From NCBI GenBank assembly GCA_027483425.1, contig JAIXUR010000261.1, positions 1 through 9,868 on the forward strand: DNA of 9,868 nucleotides, in the 5' to 3' direction. The DNA comes from Cyanobacteriota bacterium. Its GTDB lineage: Bacteria > Cyanobacteriota > Cyanobacteriia > Phormidesmidales > Phormidesmidaceae. The position numbers and the translations under genes were made by a program. The notes under the pieces were generated by a model, which was not told the origin of the DNA, searched no databases, and worked only from the letters and a program-made list of their open reading frames with translations. The first letter of the stretch is position 1. Every line of letters starts with the position of its first letter. This document shows, piece after piece, positions 6,654 to 9,868 of this stretch.

Positions 6654-7526
6654 CTAATTGGGGAAAAACAGCACCGGGTGCCAGCTTTCCCGCAAAATTT
6701 CCCGCGTCAGGCTAGGGGCCGCCCACCGGAGTAGGCCGCCTACATGGCTCGAGCAGGTGGCGATCGCACCAATGTCGTGGATTTCAGCGGCTTTGAGAAT
6801 TTCGGCCAGGGGGTTGCCCTCCACAATCGTGGTGGTCACCACCAGGTTAAGAGCCGCTAGCTCGGCCTGGATCTTGTCTAGCTCCTGCTGCGCCTGCTGT
6901 ATAGGGCGATCGCCATGGAGTTCGCGGCGTAGGTTGTCGTCAATCACCCACAACAGCCGTACCCGCTCTAGGACCGAGTTGGGATTGTGCGTGACCTGGT
7001 GATGAATTTTTTGGATCAGATGCTTGCCCCCGTCGGTGCCATCGTAGGGTACCAGCAGATAGCGAAACAGGTGGGTACAGCGTAGTTCAAGTTCGGCAGT
7101 GGTAAAGGTTGCCACCAGTTGAGGTCGTAAAACGATGATCGGCACGCCAGTTTTCTCGACCAGGTTGGCCGTGGTGCTGCCAAACAGTTTCTCTTCTAGC
7201 AGGGTGCGGGTGGGGGTACCGACAAAAATCACATCCACCTGGTACTGCTTAGCCAGGCGTAAAATGCCCTCGGCCGGGCGGCCCATCTGCACCTCGATGG
7301 TCACCTCAACATCGTCGGGCACATCCCGCAACAGCTCCTGCAGCCGCTGCCGAGCGGGTTCTAAACGCTCCGAATCAGCACGGGGTATTTCGGGGCCACT
7401 CTCCAACGACACACTGTGGAAAAACACCAATGACTTAAATCCCCCAGCCGCGAGGCTCGGCACAAACTGGGCCAGGCGGTACATGCTATCGGTAAAGTCG
7501 GTACAAATGAGCGCGCGCTGAAACAT
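6654..7526 (-). CDS. Tandem-domain universal stress protein
   Basis: 290-aa cytosolic protein with two UspA folds, residues about 1-135 and 153-290. Domain 1 starts FQRALICTDFTD, has the strand VDVIFVGTP (98-105), then GTPTRTLLEEKLFGSTT (103-119), close to the ATP-binding G-2X-G-9X-G(S/T) pattern but with Arg at the second Gly; it ends VPIIVLRP. Domain 2 opens FRYLLVPYDGTDGG (154-167) and ends HPVLFFP, with GGLLRWAAPSLTR where the phosphate-binding GS would be, so it probably does not bind ATP. I chose the ATG at 7526 (GGGGG a few bases upstream; the fold begins at once) over a start at 7562 that adds 12 untypical residues. Role: stress adaptation, partner unknown. Same strand as nblA but about 500 bp away. 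Confidence 0.88.
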   Translation of the reverse strand: MFQRALICTDFTDSMYRLAQFVPSLAAGGFKSLVFFHSVSLESGPEIPRADSERLEPARQRLQELLRDVPDDVEVTIEVQMGRPAEGILRLAKQYQVDVIFVGTPTRTLLEEKLFGSTTANLVEKTGVPIIVLRPQLVATFTTAELELRCTHLFRYLLVPYDGTDGGKHLIQKIHHQVTHNPNSVLERVRLLWVIDDNLRRELHGDRPIQQAQQELDKIQAELAALNLVVTTTIVEGNPLAEILKAAEIHDIGAIATCSSHVGGLLRWAAPSLTREILRESWHPVLFFPN

Positions 7527-7783
7527 AGATCCCCCGTCCAGGTGCAACAAGATAGACAACATTGGTGTCGCTGAGCCGGGCCATCACCATGGCCTCACCC
7601 CAGGGCTTATCCCAGGTAGGAGCGCGAGACCCCTTAACTACCATAACCCTAGACTGAGCGGTTTCAAACCCGCTCAAATCACCCAAGCACCGTAGCTTGT
7701 CCTCACCACAGGGGCGATAACTATCACTAAAAAATTCTGGGAATATCTATCGAAATCTGGCTGCACTGCGCTCGCTGCAGGAC

Positions 7784-7805
7784 AATACCAATATTCCTTG
7801 GTATT
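7784..7805. promoter_or_regulatory. Operator-like inverted repeat
   Basis: Perfect 8-bp arms AATACCAA and TTGGTATT separated by the 6-bp spacer TATTCC. The size and AT-rich arms fit a dimeric repressor or activator site better than a terminator. It lies about 260 bp upstream of the stress-protein start and about 220 bp downstream of nblA, so its target is uncertain. Confidence 0.35.
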
Positions 7806-7809
7806 AACT

Positions 7810-7831
7810 GTTCTTGACTGGGTTCTTGACT
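7810..7831. repeat. 12-bp-spaced direct repeat GTTCTTGACT
   Basis: Two identical 10-mers, GTTCTTGACT at 7810-7819 and 7822-7831, with starts 12 bp apart. A weaker GTTCTTG follows at 7850. They begin 5 bp after the inverted repeat. They could be tandem regulator half-sites or a local duplication. Confidence 0.45.
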
Positions 7832-8012
7832 ACCCTGAACGCTAGCCGCCGTTCTTGCGAGTTAACCGTTAGCTACAGCCCTCAATCCCAGGCTGCCGCC
7901 GTTGAAACTATCGCGCATAACGTCATTACTTAGCATCGAAGGTGACGCCCCGGCATCCCCGGCCTGATTCTGAGAATCTTGCGAGAGAGGGAGGTCGCCG
8001 TCTTCATGCCGT

Positions 8013-8027
8013 CCTGGCTAGGCCAGG
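8013..8027 (-). terminator. Hairpin at the 3' end of nblA
   Basis: Arms CCTGGC (8013-8018) and GCCAGG (8022-8027) with a 3-nt loop, immediately after the nblA stop codon. No T-run follows in the leftward direction, so it may protect the 3' end of the short mRNA rather than terminate transcription. Confidence 0.35.
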
Positions 8028-8222
8028 TTAGAGCTGGGGATTGGGCCCTATGCCCCACTCATGCTTGAGAAAGCTCTTGTACATGGTTTCTCGCATCATC
8101 ATCTGCTCGTACAGCTTGACTAGAAACTGCTGGGCCTGCTCCCGGCTCATGCGGTCTACCTGCGATTCAAAGGATCGCAGACTGAACTGTTGCTCCAGGG
8201 AAAGTTGCATGGGTTCGTTCAT
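8028..8222 (-). CDS. nblA: NblA phycobilisome degradation protein
   Basis: 64-aa NblA, normal for a family of about 60 residues. It forms a small helical dimer that binds phycobiliprotein and recruits the Clp protease (ClpC), so that phycobilisomes are dismantled when nitrogen or sulfur runs short. Family signatures are clear: LSLEQQFSLRSFESQV (residues 7-22), MSREQAQQFLVKLYEQMMM (25-43) and RETMYKSFLKHEW (44-56). The ATG at 8222 has a strong AGGAG 7 nt upstream. It is transcribed alone leftwards, with an unusually long gene-free stretch upstream. I found no perfect NtcA site (GTA-N8-TAC) in the 480 bp upstream, although nblA genes are commonly nitrogen-controlled. A 3' hairpin abuts the stop. 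Confidence 0.96.
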   Translation of the reverse strand: MNEPMQLSLEQQFSLRSFESQVDRMSREQAQQFLVKLYEQMMMRETMYKSFLKHEWGIGPNPQL

Positions 8223-8417
8223 GGATTTGCTCCTGAGAGAGAGAACAACGCTCCGATGGCGATCAGCGTCCCCAGACCGAATCAGTCAGGGCCACTGCAC
8301 TCGATGCACCCGACCAGCCCTCCAAACCGGAAAACCAATCTCAATGCATCGGGTTTTCGCTACCGGGATAAGTTGTAACCACAACGGTGGCACCGGCCAA
8401 TCCGCGATGGTTTACAA

Positions 8418-8423
8418 ATTATA
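8418..8423 (-). promoter_or_regulatory. Candidate nblA -10 box (TATAAT)
   Basis: A perfect TATAAT on the minus strand within the most AT-rich patch upstream of nblA. It would give a 5' leader of about 190 nt. No -35 hexamer is evident at 16-18 bp, which fits an activator-dependent promoter, but a single hexamer in AT-rich DNA is weak evidence. Confidence 0.3.
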
Positions 8424-8484
8424 ACAATTATTTGACAAAGATCCACTCATCCGATTTTCAGGTCTATACAGCGAGTTATTCATC

Positions 8485-8502
8485 AGCCGGCATAAACCGG
8501 CT
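8485..8502. repeat. Short hairpin AGCCGG/CCGGCT
   Basis: Perfect 6-bp arms around a 6-nt CATAAA loop, in the intergenic DNA between nblA and the insertion sequence. There is no T-run on either side, so the role is unknown. Confidence 0.4.
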
Positions 8503-8705
8503 AAGAATTTACAATGTTTAGCAATGACCGCTAAGCTAAAATGCTCAGCATAAACTTCTTAATACATTCTTCGCTCAAACGGCCGCGATCGGGCTCGAGC
8601 CTGAGGCTGATCTTTATCAACCCAAGGGAGTGCAACTTTCATCCATTGGGGTAGGCGGCCACCGCCACTGGGGTGAGGGCAAGCTGAAGACAGCCCTTCT
8701 GAAAG

Positions 8706-9868
8706 CTGACTTTTCACGTTAAGTTCTTGGCTAGTGTGCATGAGCTTGCAAGCCAGGGCAAGAGAGCGCTGTAGTATTAACGATAACTATCACCGGGGAG
8801 AAGCCAATGGACGCGACGCGAGTAGAGGAGAACTTTGGTGGGTGTACCTTGGGAGACCAACGACTGACTCGCCGCGCGTTAAGCCTAGGGATCGCCCTGA
8901 GTGAGCACTTTGGGCAAGCGCTGGCGATGAGCTTTCAGAGTGCGCCCGCGCTGAAGCGGGCCTATGAGTTTTCGCCAATGTCAAAACCAGTTTCGAGGCG
9001 ATGATAGCGCCCCACTGTGAGCAGACCCGCCGCCAGGTAAGCGAGCAAGCGGTGGTGTTGAGTGTGGGGGACACGACGTATCTAGACTATCGCGAGATCG
9101 TCAAGAAGCGGGACGGGTATGGGCCCCAGGGCAATGGTGAGAGTGGGGGCAGTGGTGGTAATGGCCTGCTGTTGCACAGCGCCTTGGCGGTTGACCCCGA
9201 AACGGGTCAGCCGGAGGGGCTGTTGTGGCAAAAGCTCTGGAACCGTCCGCCGGTCGTGCCTCCCCCGGCAGGTGAAACCCCTGAGCAGCGCCAGCAGCGA
9301 CGAGCCGCGGCCAAACAAGCCAAGCAACGACGTCCCTTTAGCGAAAAGGAGTCCTATCGCTGGGTCGAAGCCATAAGCACCGTCGAGGCTCAGGTGCCCT
9401 CAAGCACCCGGGTGATTCATGTCTTTGACCGGGAAGGCGATATCGCTGAAGTCTTTGCTCACCGCAGCACCTGTGAGCACACCGGGGTGGTGGTGCGGGC
9501 CGCCCACAATCGAGAGCTTGAGGGAGATCCCCATCGGCTGTGGGAGACCTTGGTGGAGCAGCCGATTCAGGCGGTTCATGAGGTGAGCCTCAGCACCACC
9601 AAAACGCGAACGGGCCGCACGGCTCATCTAGCGGTCAGGTTTTGTCGGGTTCAATTAAAGGCTCCACCCCGATTAGGGCGCAAGACCACGTTTCCCGTCT
9701 ATGCCGTCTATGCCCATGAAATCGACCCGCCCGCTGACGAAGAACCGGTCTCCTGGATGCTCCTGACCAGTGAACCGGTCACGACCGTTGAAGCGGCTCT
9801 CACCATCCTGCGCTGGTACGGCTATCGCTGGCGGGTGGAAGCCAGCTATCGCCTCAAAAATCAGGCCC
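8706..9868 (+). mobile_element. IS4-family (IS50/Tn5-like) insertion sequence, 5' part
   Basis: The left end is placed at CTGACTTTTCACGTTAAGT (8706-8724), which shares CTGACT at its start, TT at positions 8-9 and AAGT at its end with the 19-bp outside end of IS50 (CTGACTCTTATACACAAGT). It lies about 100 bp before a transposase of the same family, the spacing expected for such elements. The element runs past the window edge, so the right repeat and target duplication cannot be seen. If it duplicates 9 bp, TTCTGAAAG (8697-8705) should recur beyond the right end. Confidence 0.75.
8807..9868 (+). pseudogene. IS4-family DDE transposase, frameshifted and partial
   Basis: The ATG at 8807 follows GGGGAG by 7 nt and opens the Tn5-type N-terminal DNA-binding motif FGGCTLGDQRLTRR (residues 10-23), then LKRAYEF. 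At the T4 run 8969-8972 the frame shifts: the expected family sequence (FFANVKTSFEAM, HCEQTRRQ) continues in the -1 frame and stays open to the window edge. As read, the first frame ends at 9003-9005 after 65 codons. The composite protein has the DDE residues D89 (VGDTTYLDY), D208 (HVFDREGD) and E345 (YRWRVEASYRLK). A Gly/Ser-rich loop (109-120) and a Pro/Gln/Arg-rich insert (148-176) are notable. A one-base deletion is the simplest reading; slippage-based expression or a sequencing error is possible. The 3' end lies outside the window. Confidence 0.85.

Larger units (their letters stand above)
7563..8012. other. 450-bp intergenic region between nblA and the stress-protein gene
   Basis: No convincing gene. 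The only sizeable frame (7486-7686, minus) starts with TTG and overlaps the stress-protein start. The region should hold the leftward promoter of the stress-protein gene. Ordered elements are an 8-bp inverted repeat (7784-7805) and a pair of direct repeats (7810-7831), listed separately. Confidence 0.6.
8223..8705. other. 483-bp intergenic region upstream of nblA
   Basis: No convincing gene. It contains the nblA Shine-Dalgarno and leader (preceded by a GA/CT-rich run near 8236-8245), an AT-rich patch with a candidate nblA -10 box, a 6-bp hairpin at 8485-8502, and on the minus strand an open frame entering from the insertion sequence (8559-8705). The right boundary is the start of the IS. Confidence 0.6.

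Noticed and set aside
7486..7686. 66-codon minus ORF upstream of the stress-protein gene
   Set aside because: It uses a TTG start, lacks a ribosome-binding site and overlaps the start of the stress protein in another frame.
7715..7727. 13-mer CGATAACTATCAC repeated at 8781-8793
   Set aside because: One shared 13-mer is about what chance gives in 10 kb, and the second copy lies inside the IS.
8375..8390. Possible NtcA site upstream of nblA
   Set aside because: The GTA here has no TAC at the required 8-bp spacing; the nearby TAC-GTA pair is in the wrong order.
8041..8424. 127-codon plus ORF antisense to nblA
   Set aside because: A shadow of nblA plus its leader; the minus-strand NblA match is unambiguous.
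9082..9327. 81-codon minus ORF within the transposase region
   Set aside because: Antisense shadow of a clearly conserved DDE transposase frame.

Overview
The window is almost certainly cyanobacterial chromosome. It carries ten copies of the HIP1 octamer GCGATCGC, encodes NblA (the phycobilisome-degradation adaptor, found only in phycobilisome-bearing lineages) and a cyanobacterial-type GuaB3, and has GC-rich, GCC/CTG-type codon use. The style resembles a filamentous Leptolyngbya/Nodosilinea-like cyanobacterium, but genus is a guess.

Layout. Positions 1-248: non-coding, with a heptamer tandem repeat and a terminator hairpin that belongs to the leftward guaB3 gene (249-1412). A 180-bp divergent gap separates guaB3 from a rightward pair: ktrA (RCK subunit of a K+ transporter, preferred start 1593) and anmK (anhydro-N-acetylmuramate kinase), only 3 nt apart. 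Then come an unrecognised 151-aa protein (3650-4105), a terminator-like hairpin, and a soluble Hanks-type Ser/Thr kinase with an unassigned C-terminal domain (4382-5923). The 730-bp gap after the kinase holds what looks like a decayed small Ala/Asp/Glu/Asn-rich gene with four 27-bp repeats, plus a REP-like hairpin. Leftward genes follow: a two-domain universal stress protein (6654-7526) and, about 500 bp upstream, nblA (8028-8222). The right end is the start of an IS4-family (IS50/Tn5-like) insertion sequence: left terminal repeat at 8706 and a transposase with a one-base frameshift, running off the window.

How the genes fit together. Most are independent housekeeping or acclimation genes: guanine nucleotide synthesis, K+ uptake gating, murein recycling, signalling, stress response and nitrogen-starvation bleaching. 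The only convincing operon is ktrA-anmK. I see no defence system, biosynthetic cluster, CRISPR array, tRNA or rRNA. The least ordinary parts are the eroded repeat gene at 6037-6343, the kinase C-terminal domain, the frameshifted IS, and the inverted and direct repeats between nblA and the stress protein gene.
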